From: Bradyrhizobium sp. Rc3b
GTDB taxonomy: Bacteria; Pseudomonadota; Alphaproteobacteria; Rhizobiales; Xanthobacteraceae
NCBI RefSeq assembly: GCF_900114915.1
Contig: NZ_FOUS01000016.1
Location: 62,001-126,000 of the forward strand
DNA length: 64,000 nt
Reading direction: 5' to 3'
Part shown: positions 1 to 7,581 of the stretch, piece by piece
How the letters are laid out: every line of letters starts with the position of its first letter
Position numbering within the stretch: the stretch's first letter is position 1
Program-made: the position numbers and the translations under genes
The notes under the pieces: generated by a model
Told to the model about the DNA's origin: nothing
The model's database searches: none
The model's input: only the letters and a program-made list of their open reading frames with translations

Positions 1-472
1 GCGCCAGCATGGAGATCGCGCCGGCGATGGTCGCAGTGATCGTCATCAGCAGCGTGTCGTGATTCTTGATATGGGCGAGCTCGTGCGCGATCACGCCGGC
101 GAGCTCCTCGCGGCTGAGCTGACGCATCAGGCCGGTGGTGACGGCGACGGCGGCGTTTTGCGGATTTCGGCCAGTCGCGAACGCGTTGGGCTGCATCTCA
201 TCCATCAGGAACACGCGCGGCATCGGCAAGCCTGCCCGGCCCGCAAGTTCCGCGACCAGCCCGACCAGCTCCGGCGCGGTCGAACGATCGACCTCATGGG
301 CGCCGTACATCGAGAGCACCATGCGGTCGGAGTTCCAGTAGGTGAAGAGATTGGTCGCGGCGGCAATAACGAGCGCGATCATGGCGCCGGAGGCGCCGCC
401 GATCAGATAGCCGACGCCCATGAACAGGGCGGTGAGGCCTGCGAGCAGCATTGCGGTACGAAAATAGTTCAT
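1..472 (-). CDS. htpX: Protease HtpX (M48 family), N-terminal part, cut by window edge
   Basis: HtpX is an inner-membrane zinc metalloprotease that degrades misfolded membrane proteins. The visible 157 codons begin MNYFRTAMLLAGLTALFMGV, a first hydrophobic segment, followed by a second one (GAMIALVIAAATNLF). Next comes the conserved MQPNAFATGRNP stretch and then, close to the window edge, the zinc-binding HELAHIKNHD (HExxH) motif. The remaining C-terminal half lies outside the window. The ATG at 472-470 was chosen because the family characteristically starts with M-N-Y/F-x-R-T. The gene diverges from the membrane-fusion gene at 756 across 283 bp; I saw no clear promoter there. The identity is very secure from the zinc motif and the AFATGRNP block. 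Confidence 0.95.
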   Translation of the reverse strand, partial: MNYFRTAMLLAGLTALFMGVGYLIGGASGAMIALVIAAATNLFTYWNSDRMVLSMYGAHEVDRSTAPELVGLVAELAGRAGLPMPRVFLMDEMQPNAFATGRNPQNAAVAVTTGLMRQLSREELAGVIAHELAHIKNHDTLLMTITATIAGAISMLA

Positions 473-755
473 GGCCGTCTCCCAAGGCGGCCGCGGGCGA
501 ACCTCTGGCCGGCACCCCGGAGGTATGAAGGCTGCCTGCGACTGCAAGGTTCGTGCGTCGCCCGGCCGCACATTCCATCGCGGCGTCAGCCTTTCCCGCG
601 CCGCTAAAGCTTGAGCGGGATTTGCGCAAAAACACCCGCAGACGTTTAGCAACCTGGAAAGCGCAATCGCGGCTTAATTCGTGGTAACCGGGCACGCCGC
701 GCGGTCGCGGCGCATTGACCGGTTCCGTTGGCACCCCGTCAGCAAGGTGACCGTC

Positions 756-2126
756 ATGATGGACCGCTCGAGCGCCGCCTCCCTCGATCCCGCATCTGCT
801 CCCTCCCCTCACGACGCCAAGATCGACGCCAAGATCGACGCGAGGACTGACGCGAAGGGATTGCAGGAGGCGCTGTACGAGCAGATGTTCGCCAATGACG
901 AGCCCGGCCCCGCGCCCGATGCGAAGACAGAGCCGGAATCGCAGCGGCGCTGGCCACGTCTGAGGCGCGGCGCGAAGATCGCGATCGGACTTGCCCTCAT
1001 CGCCATTTTCGGCTGGCTGCCGCTGCGCGCGGTCTGGGAGTATTCAAGCGTCGAGGCCGTATTGAATTCCCGCCTCGTCACCCTGCGCACGCCGATCGGC
1101 GGCCGTGTGGCAGCCGCGCAGCGCTTGACCGACCAGGCCAGACTCGACGCCGGGACCGTGGTCCTGCGCGTGGTCAACCCGCGTGGCGATCGCACCCGGC
1201 TCGACGATCTCCGGCGGCAGAAATCGCGCCTGGAGAACGAGCGGCCGAGCCTTGCCGCCAAGCTTGCCTCGGCCCAGGCCGCGCAAAAGGACCTGGCGCG
1301 ACAGGCGACGCAATTCCGCGACGGGCGCGTGCTCCAGCTCGAGGCCCGGATCGCCGAGATCCAGACCTCGATCGAGGCCGCGGCAGCGCGGCGGGAGGAA
1401 GCCAGTGCCGCGGTCGACCGGGCTTCCTCGCTGGCGAAATCCGGCAACGTCTCGACCGTCGAGCTGGCACGGCTGACGCGCGAGCTCTCCGTGTCGCAGC
1501 AGATCGAGCTCGGTGCGCGCAAGCGGCTGGACGCGGCCATGGTCGAGCTTGCCGCGGCACGGAACGGCTCCTTCCTCGGCGACAGCTACAACGACCGGCC
1601 GAGCTCGGTGCAGCGCGAGGAAGAGATGCGCCAGCGTGCTGGCGACCTCGACGCCGACCTCGCACGCATCGACACCGAGATCGCCTGGCTCGCCAGCGAG
1701 ATCATCACCGAAGAGGTTCGCTTCGCCGATCTGTCCGAAGCCAACATCACGACACCGGTCACAGGGCGCGTCTGGGAGATGATGACCTCGCCGGGCGAGG
1801 ACGTGCAAGCCGGCCAACCGCTGCTCAAGGTGCTCGATTGCAGCAGCGCCGTCATCACCGCGAACGTCACCGAGAACGTCTACAACCGTTTGCAGCTCGG
1901 CGACCACGCGACCTTCGAGCCGAACGACGGTGGCGCGCCGATCTCCGGCACCGTGGTCAACCTGACCGGCGCCGCCGGCGCGCCCGCCAATCTCGCCATC
2001 AATCCCGACGCGCTGAGCAAGGAGCCCTATCGCGTGACCGTTGCGCTCGGTGATGGCGCTGCCCACTCCTGCACGGTGGGACGCACCGGCCGCGTGGTGT
2101 TTGCAAGGCAAGAGACCGCGCCGTGA
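756..2126 (+). CDS. HlyD-like membrane-fusion protein, BgsB-like partner of a glycan synthase
   Basis: A 456-residue protein with a charged cytoplasmic N-terminus, one membrane segment at about residues 74-92, a periplasmic biotinyl-lipoyl-like segment, a long coiled-coil hairpin (about 130-310) and a second lipoyl/barrel half with VTGRVWEMMTSPGEDVQAGQPL, the HlyD pattern of export adaptors. Its stop overlaps the GTG start of the downstream glycan synthase, so the two are probably made together. In Sinorhizobium the bgsBA operon has the same order, with BgsB the fusion protein needed for mixed-linkage beta-glucan; Alg44 in alginate export is a more distant analogue. The ATG pair at 756/759 was preferred to a GTG at 681 because an AAGGTG lies just upstream. 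The N-terminus carries a short in-frame repeat (DAKIDAKIDARTDAK). Confidence 0.8.
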   Translation: MMDRSSAASLDPASAPSPHDAKIDAKIDARTDAKGLQEALYEQMFANDEPGPAPDAKTEPESQRRWPRLRRGAKIAIGLALIAIFGWLPLRAVWEYSSVEAVLNSRLVTLRTPIGGRVAAAQRLTDQARLDAGTVVLRVVNPRGDRTRLDDLRRQKSRLENERPSLAAKLASAQAAQKDLARQATQFRDGRVLQLEARIAEIQTSIEAAAARREEASAAVDRASSLAKSGNVSTVELARLTRELSVSQQIELGARKRLDAAMVELAAARNGSFLGDSYNDRPSSVQREEEMRQRAGDLDADLARIDTEIAWLASEIITEEVRFADLSEANITTPVTGRVWEMMTSPGEDVQAGQPLLKVLDCSSAVITANVTENVYNRLQLGDHATFEPNDGGAPISGTVVNLTGAAGAPANLAINPDALSKEPYRVTVALGDGAAHSCTVGRTGRVVFARQETAP

Positions 2127-4063
2127 CGACGGCGCTGACGCCCGGCCTGATTGCGCTCGGCGCCTTCATGGCGATCGTGCCGCTGCTCAGGCGCGACAGC
2201 ACGATGGCACGCTCGTTCCTGGCCATCGTGTCACTCGTTTTCCTGCTCCGCTATCTCCATTGGCGCGTCACAGCGACTCTCCCGCCGCCGCATCTGACCG
2301 CGGATGCCGCGGTCGGCTATCCCTTCATGCTGCTGGAAGCGGCCTCGCTCGTCGCGGTCAGTTTGTCTCTGCTGTTCCTGAGCCGAACAATCGATCGTTC
2401 CAGATCAGCCAGGATTGACAGCCGCGCCTTCGATCCCGGCGCGCCGCTGATCGACGTCTTCATCTGCACCTACAACGAGGAACGATCGATCCTCGAGCGC
2501 ACGATCATCGGCGCGACCGGCATGACGTACGGCAACTACCGCGTCTGGGTGCTCGACGACGGCCGACGGCCCTGGCTGCGGCGACTTTCGGGCGAACTCG
2601 GCTGCCATTATCTCACGCGGCCCGACAACCATCACGCCAAGGCCGGCAATATCAATCATGCGCTCCGGCATGTCGGTGCGATGCCGAAGCCGCCGCAATT
2701 CGTCGCCATCCTCGATGCGGACTTCGTGCCGCGGCCCGACTTCCTGGCGCGGACCATCTCGCTCATGGACGATGCTTCGGTCGGGGTGGTGCAGACGCCT
2801 CAGCATTTCATCAATCCCGACCCGATCCAGAGCAATCTTGCTGCAACCGACGTTTGGCCGGACGAGCAACGCTTCTTCTTCGACATCCTGCTGCCGGCCA
2901 AGGACGCCTGGGGCGTCGCATTCTGCTGCGGCACCTCATCGCTCATTCGCTACGACGGACTGGTGCGGATCGGCGGGTTTCCGACCGATTCCGTCACGGA
3001 AGACTATCTCGTCACCCTTCGCCTGAAGGAACGCGGCCTCAACACGATCTATCTCAACGAGCGGCTGACGATCGGGCTCGCGCCGGAAGGGTTGAAGGAA
3101 TACATCACCCAGCGCGCCCGCTGGTGCCTCGGCTTGATGCAAATCGTGCGCGGCCGCAGCGGACCGCTCTCGCGCGAGTCGAAGCTTTCCTTCATCGACC
3201 GGCTCTCGCTGGTCGATGCTTTCATGAGCTGGTCCGCGGTCTACACGTCGAAGGTGGCGGGCCTCGTGGTGCCCTGGCTGTTCCTGCTCTTCGGTATCAA
3301 GGCGGTCCGTGCCGACCTGAGCGAGCTGCTCCGGTTCTTTCTGCCGTTCTATGTCTGGCACAGCCTCAGCATGGCCTGGCTGTCGCACGGCCGCTCGCTG
3401 GCCATGATGACGGACGTGTCGCAACTCATCGCCGCGCCCGCAGTGCTGAAGGCGGTGGCAACCGGTCTGCTGAAGCCGAAAGGACACAAGTTCAAGGTCA
3501 CGGCGAAAGGCGGGGACCGGGACAGGAGGTTTGTCGAATGGCCGCTGCTGCGGCTCTATGGCACCGCGCTTCTCGTTACGCTCGCGGCCATCGCTTATGC
3601 CTTCATCCTGCACCTGCGCGGCGAGAACATCGCCTACGGCGGGCTGGCTTTGGCCTGGAGCCTCTACAACGCGTTCATCCTCACCGTGGTCTGCTTCGTC
3701 TGCATCGAGCAACCGCGCAAGCGCAAGGCGGAGCGTTTTGATCGCAACGAGACGGTGCTGCTGCGCCAGCACGGCAAGTCGCATCTCGCGCGGCTCGCCG
3801 ACATCTCGATCACCGGCGCCCGCCTGATCGATCCCGATCCGCCGCACCCGGGCAGCGCGATCGAATGCCGGATTTATGGCCGCCCGATCGCCGCAGTCGT
3901 GGTGCGGCAGACCGCGGACGGATTCGCGGTGCGTTTCGAGGAAGGCATGGATACACGCGTGCATGCGATCAGGGCGTTCTATGCCGGCGAGTATGTACGC
4001 GCCTATCAGGGCGTCAGGGCGCTCCCGGTCGGGAAAGCGCTGCTGATGCGACTGTTCGGCTAG
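2123..4063 (+). CDS. Processive family-2 beta-glycan synthase with C-terminal PilZ domain (BcsA/BgsA-like)
   Basis: A 646-residue inner-membrane glycosyltransferase that should polymerise a beta-glucan from UDP-glucose and extrude it. All hallmarks of processive GT2 enzymes are present: DDG at 145-147, DAD at 198-200, TED at 292-294 and QRARW at 330-334. The gating-loop-like FKVTAKGG follows, with several membrane segments before and after the catalytic domain. The C-terminus is a PilZ domain with both c-di-GMP signatures, RKAER (about 534-538) and DISITG (about 560-565), so activity is probably switched on by c-di-GMP. The GTG start overlaps the upstream stop by four bases. BgsA of Sinorhizobium makes a mixed-linkage glucan and is reported to bind c-di-GMP without a canonical PilZ domain; cellulose synthase BcsA has PilZ. 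The product (cellulose or mixed-linkage glucan) cannot be told from sequence alone; bcsB, bcsC and bcsZ are absent here. Confidence 0.88.
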   Translation: MTTALTPGLIALGAFMAIVPLLRRDSTMARSFLAIVSLVFLLRYLHWRVTATLPPPHLTADAAVGYPFMLLEAASLVAVSLSLLFLSRTIDRSRSARIDSRAFDPGAPLIDVFICTYNEERSILERTIIGATGMTYGNYRVWVLDDGRRPWLRRLSGELGCHYLTRPDNHHAKAGNINHALRHVGAMPKPPQFVAILDADFVPRPDFLARTISLMDDASVGVVQTPQHFINPDPIQSNLAATDVWPDEQRFFFDILLPAKDAWGVAFCCGTSSLIRYDGLVRIGGFPTDSVTEDYLVTLRLKERGLNTIYLNERLTIGLAPEGLKEYITQRARWCLGLMQIVRGRSGPLSRESKLSFIDRLSLVDAFMSWSAVYTSKVAGLVVPWLFLLFGIKAVRADLSELLRFFLPFYVWHSLSMAWLSHGRSLAMMTDVSQLIAAPAVLKAVATGLLKPKGHKFKVTAKGGDRDRRFVEWPLLRLYGTALLVTLAAIAYAFILHLRGENIAYGGLALAWSLYNAFILTVVCFVCIEQPRKRKAERFDRNETVLLRQHGKSHLARLADISITGARLIDPDPPHPGSAIECRIYGRPIAAVVVRQTADGFAVRFEEGMDTRVHAIRAFYAGEYVRAYQGVRALPVGKALLMRLFG

Positions 4064-4179
4064 ACCGGCATCCACTCGCATCCCATATGCTGGCATGGCA
4101 CGGAAGGGATGGCCTGAGGCCATCACTTCACCTAAACTTCGGGCGAATCCACGCCTGCCCCTTCCCCGCCGGAACCCCT

Positions 4180-5481
4180 ATGGTCCAGACCCGATTTCTG
4201 ATCGCGGCCGTCGCGCTCCTCGCATGCTCCGCCACCGCCTCCGCCCAGTTCGCGCCGCCGCCCGCCAAGCCCGTGGCGCCCAGGACCACCGCAGCCTCGC
4301 CGCGTGCGGCGTCCTGCCATAACGGTGCGAGCTTCGATCGCTTCCTCGCCGACGTGAAGCAACAGGCTGTGGCCGCCGGCGTATCGCAGCGGACGATCGC
4401 GGAGGCTTCGCCCTACCTCGTCTACGACCAGGGCATCGTCAACCGCGACCGCGGCCAGCGCGTGTTCGGCCAGCTCTTCATCGAATTCGCCGGACGCATG
4501 GCGGCGCCCTATCGCATGCAGAACGGCCAGCAGCACATCAAGCAATACGCTGCCGCGTTTGCACGAGCCGAAAAGGAATATGGCGTGCCGCCGGCGGTGA
4601 TCGCCGCGTTCTGGGGGCTGGAGAGCGACTTCGGCGCCAACATGGGAAATCTGCCGACGCTGAAATCGCTGGTGTCGCTCGCCTATGACTGCCGTCGCTC
4701 GGAGATGTTCGTGGGCGAGACCATCGCCGCGCTGAAGATCATCGACCGCGGCGATCTGCATCCCGACGAGATGATCGGCTCCTGGGCCGGCGAGCTCGGC
4801 CAGACCCAGTTCCTGCCTGTGCATTACGTCAACTACGCCGTCGACTATGACGGCGACGGACGGCGCGACCTGTTGCGGTCGCCAGCCGACGTGATCGGCT
4901 CGACCGCGAACTACATTGCCAACGGCCTGAAGTGGCGGCGCGGCGAGCCGTGGCTGGAAGAGATCAAGGTGCCGCAAAACCTGCCATGGGATAAGACCGA
5001 TCTCACGGTGCGAGAGCCGCGCTCGACATGGGCGCAGCTTGGCGTCACCTATCCCGACGGCCGGCCGCTGCCGAATGACAATCTCGCGGCCTCGGTGCTG
5101 CTGCCGATGGGACGCAATGGTCCGGCCTTCATGGCGTACCCGAATTTCGCGGCCTACACCGAGTGGAACAACTCGTTGATCTATTCGACCACCGCGGGCT
5201 ATCTCGCCTCGCGCATTGCAGGTGCTGCACCGATGCGCAAGCCGTCGGCGCCGGTGGCGCAGCTGCCGTTCAACGAGCTCAAGGAACTGCAGCAACTGCT
5301 CGTGCGTGCGGGCTTCAATGTCGGCAAGGTCGACGGCGTGCTGGGCCAGCAGAGCCGCGCGGCCGTCAAGGCGATGCAGATCAAGCACGGCCTGCCGGCC
5401 GATTCCTGGCCGACCGCCGAGCTGCTGGCGCGCATGCGCGGCGCCACGGCGCAGGCCCAGCCGGCGGGGACGTTGCGGTAG
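4180..5481 (+). CDS. Secreted lytic murein transglycosylase (MltB type) with peptidoglycan-binding domain
   Basis: A 433-residue periplasmic enzyme that cleaves the MurNAc-GlcNAc bond of peptidoglycan to a 1,6-anhydro product. Residues 1-22 form a signal peptide ending ATASA. An SLT_2 catalytic domain follows, with the catalytic glutamate at about E148 in FWGLESDFG and the typical GELGQTQFLP block. The C-terminal ~65 residues form a PG_binding_1 domain (ELQQLLVRAGFNVGKVDGVL). The reading frame is open further upstream, but the ATG at 4180 directly precedes the signal peptide and the upstream part is only a shadow of the glycan synthase gene. It lies 116 bp downstream of that gene on the same strand, so weak co-transcription is possible, though a role in glucan export is not implied. 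Confidence 0.9.
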   Translation: MVQTRFLIAAVALLACSATASAQFAPPPAKPVAPRTTAASPRAASCHNGASFDRFLADVKQQAVAAGVSQRTIAEASPYLVYDQGIVNRDRGQRVFGQLFIEFAGRMAAPYRMQNGQQHIKQYAAAFARAEKEYGVPPAVIAAFWGLESDFGANMGNLPTLKSLVSLAYDCRRSEMFVGETIAALKIIDRGDLHPDEMIGSWAGELGQTQFLPVHYVNYAVDYDGDGRRDLLRSPADVIGSTANYIANGLKWRRGEPWLEEIKVPQNLPWDKTDLTVREPRSTWAQLGVTYPDGRPLPNDNLAASVLLPMGRNGPAFMAYPNFAAYTEWNNSLIYSTTAGYLASRIAGAAPMRKPSAPVAQLPFNELKELQQLLVRAGFNVGKVDGVLGQQSRAAVKAMQIKHGLPADSWPTAELLARMRGATAQAQPAGTLR

Positions 5482-5590
5482 AATTTTCGCACTGCACAAG
5501 CAGCTTCCCGCGATTGTATTTTTCCGTGAGCCTCCCATGTGAGTAGCTCAGGTTTTCTCCTGAGATTTCCCATTCACAAGCGAGCATCAC

Positions 5591-6094
5591 ATGTCCTTCT
5601 ACGACGCCGTCGTCCCCGCCTATTTGCAAATGCTGAACAGCGTGACCGGCCTGCTCACCAAAGCCGAGGCGCATTGCGCGGCCAAGAAGATCGACCCGAG
5701 CGTGCTGCTCGGCTCGCGCCTCTTCCCGGACATGCTGCCGCTGTCGAAGCAGGTCCAGCTCGTCAGCGATTTCGCCGCCAAGGGCTGTGCTCGGCTCACT
5801 CATAGCGAGGTGCCCTCCACGCCTGACACCGAGACGACCTTCGCAGAGCTGAAGCAGCGGCTGGCCAAGACCATCGACTATGTGAAGTCGTTCAAGCCCG
5901 AGCAGTTCGAAGGTGCCGAGACCAAGGACGTCACCTTCCCCGCGGGCCCCGACAAATCCATCACCATGAAGGGCCAGCAATTCTTGAGCGCGTTCTCGCT
6001 GCCGAACTTCTATTTCCACGCCACGACCGCCCACGGCATTTTGCGCCACAATGGCGTCGAGATCGGCAAGCGGGATTTTATGGGCGCGAACTGA
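5591..6094 (+). CDS. DUF1993 family protein (DinB-like fold)
   Basis: A 167-residue cytoplasmic protein of the DUF1993 family, recognised by the opening MSFYDAVVPAYLQMLNSV, the central QVQLVSDFAAKGCARLT and the terminal LPNFYFHATTAHGILRHNGVEIGKRDF. The family is related to the four-helix DinB/YfiT fold. Its conserved histidines (H143 and H147 in FYFHATTAH) suggest a metal site, but no reaction is established. No signal peptide or membrane segment is visible. It stands alone and is followed by two strong hairpins, so it is probably a single-gene unit. Confidence 0.85.
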   Translation: MSFYDAVVPAYLQMLNSVTGLLTKAEAHCAAKKIDPSVLLGSRLFPDMLPLSKQVQLVSDFAAKGCARLTHSEVPSTPDTETTFAELKQRLAKTIDYVKSFKPEQFEGAETKDVTFPAGPDKSITMKGQQFLSAFSLPNFYFHATTAHGILRHNGVEIGKRDFMGAN

Positions 6095-6109
6095 TTTGCG
6101 AAATCGCAC

Positions 6110-6184
6110 GGCCGTGGCAGTCGTAATCCACTGCCACGGCCAAAATCGCACATGAATTATGCTACGCGGCCCCCGCCGCGTAGC
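6110..6184. terminator. Two tandem perfect hairpins after the DUF1993 gene
   Basis: The first hairpin has a perfect 12-bp stem (GGCCGTGGCAGT at 6110-6121 pairing with 6130-6141) and an 8-base loop. The second has a perfect 10-bp stem (GCTACGCGGC at 6161-6170 pairing with 6175-6184) and a CCCC loop. Neither has a real U-tract (only AAAAT after the first), so this may be a weak or factor-dependent terminator, or an mRNA 3' end stabiliser. Confidence 0.5.
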
Positions 6185-6273
6185 GCGCCTGCACTTTCCG
6201 TATGGCTCATCTCTTGCGCTTGATGTCGCGATGCACAAGTGTTCCTGACCTTTCACCGTCTGGAACATCCCCC

Positions 6274-7374
6274 ATGAGCCGTTCGACCAAATTGTTTGAG
6301 ACCTACAAGCTCGGCCCGATCACGCTGGCCAACCGCCTGGTCATGGCGCCGCTGACGCGCAACCGTGCGGCGCCCGGCACGTTCGTGCCAGGTCCGCTCG
6401 CCGCTGATTATTATGGCCAGCGCGCCTCCGCAGGGCTCCTGATCACCGAAGCGAGCCAGGTCTCGCAGCAGGGCCAAGGCTACCAGGACACGCCCGGCAT
6501 CTACAGCAAGGACCAGGTCGCCGGCTGGCGCAAGGTTACCGACAAGGTGCACGAGCGCGACGGCAAGATCTTCATCCAGCTCTGGCATGTCGGCCGCATC
6601 TCGCATGTCGACCTGCAGGCGGGAGGCGCAGCCCCCGTGGCACCGAGCGCGATCCGCGCCAAGGGCAAGACCTTCGTGAACGGCGGCTTTGCCGACGTCT
6701 CCGAGCCGCGCGCGCTCCAGCTCTCCGAAATCCCCGGGATTATCGACGATTTCAAGCGCGCCACGAAGAACGCGCTGGAGGCCGGCTTCGACGGCGTCGA
6801 GATTCACGGCGCCAACGGCTATTTGCTTGAGCAGTTCGCCAAGGACGGCGCCAACACGCGCACCGATGCCTATGGTGGCTCGATCGAGAACCGCGCGCGG
6901 CTGATGCTGGAGGTGTCCAGGGCCGTCGTGGCCGAGGCCGGCGCCGACCGTACCGGCATCCGCATCTCGCCGGTGACGCCTGCCAACGATATCTCGGATT
7001 CCAACCCGCAGGCCCTGTACAACCATATCGTCGACGGCCTCAGCGCGCTGAAGCTGGTCTATCTCCACGTCGTTGAAGGCGCCACCGGCGGCCCGCGCGA
7101 TATCGCGCCGTTCGACTATGCATCCTTGCGCAAGCGCTTTGCCGGCGCCTATGTCGCCAATAACGGCTACGATTTCGATCTCGCCACCAAGGTGCTGGAC
7201 ACCAATGCGGCCGACCTCATCGCCTTCGGCAAGCCGTTCATCTCCAACCCCGACCTCGTCGAGCGGCTGAAGCAGGGCGCAACGCTGAACGACTGGGACA
7301 AGACCACGTTCTACGGCGGCGGTGCGAAGGGTTATACGGACTATCCGACGCTCGCGGCCGAGCCGGCGGAGTAA
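6274..7374 (+). CDS. NADH:flavin oxidoreductase, Old Yellow Enzyme / alkene reductase
   Basis: A 366-residue FMN-dependent ene-reductase that reduces activated C=C bonds (enones, nitro-alkenes, maleimides) with NAD(P)H. The TIM-barrel shows the family blocks KLGPITLANRLVMAPLTRNRA, QLWHVGR, AAKNALEAGFDGVEIHGANGYL-like (here ATKNALEAGFDGVEIHGANG) and the active-site HGAN, with the QF..D..N.R.D.YGGS..NR block after it. The C-terminus shows GKPFISNPDLVERL. No signal peptide. The start at 6274 places MSRSTKLFETYKLGPI at the N-terminus as in NemA-type enzymes; an in-frame ATG at 6202 lies in the intergenic region and lacks homologous sequence. It stands alone, so the natural substrate is unknown. 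Confidence 0.92.
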   Translation: MSRSTKLFETYKLGPITLANRLVMAPLTRNRAAPGTFVPGPLAADYYGQRASAGLLITEASQVSQQGQGYQDTPGIYSKDQVAGWRKVTDKVHERDGKIFIQLWHVGRISHVDLQAGGAAPVAPSAIRAKGKTFVNGGFADVSEPRALQLSEIPGIIDDFKRATKNALEAGFDGVEIHGANGYLLEQFAKDGANTRTDAYGGSIENRARLMLEVSRAVVAEAGADRTGIRISPVTPANDISDSNPQALYNHIVDGLSALKLVYLHVVEGATGGPRDIAPFDYASLRKRFAGAYVANNGYDFDLATKVLDTNAADLIAFGKPFISNPDLVERLKQGATLNDWDKTTFYGGGAKGYTDYPTLAAEPAE

Positions 7375-7393
7375 CGACCAACCACACGAAAGC

Positions 7394-7494
7394 TGTCATG
7401 CCCCGCGAAGCGGGGCATCCAGTACGCCGCGGCCTCTCGGTTCAATCGCGACCGTCTCGGAATACTGGATTGCCAGCCTTCGCGGGCAATGACA
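7394..7494. repeat. Intergenic palindromic repeat, family A (copy 1 of 3)
   Basis: An imperfect palindrome starting TGTCATGCCCCGC and ending GCGGGCAATGACA, with the inner motif ATCCAGTACGCCGCGGC. Related copies lie at 58081-58185 and 63379-63483. Such elements are scattered between genes in Bradyrhizobium genomes. Confidence 0.8.
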
Positions 7495-7533
7495 CCCAGT
7501 GTGTAAGACGCGCTGGTGCCACAAGCGCAAAAC

Positions 7534-7561
7534 AAAAAGGCCGGGATTGCTCCCGGCCTTT
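7534..7561. terminator. Bidirectional rho-independent terminator
   Basis: The stem AAGGCCGGGA / TCCCGGCCTT with loop TTGC is flanked by an A-tract on the left and T's on the right. It can stop the glp operon coming from the right (U-tract TTTTTG on the minus strand) and the oxidoreductase gene coming from the left. Confidence 0.85.
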
Positions 7562-7581
7562 CGTCCTTGTGAGACCTTGCC

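Noticed and set aside
3865..4179. N-terminal extension of the lytic transglycosylase
   Set aside because: It overlaps the end of the glycan synthase gene in another frame; the signal peptide begins at 4180.
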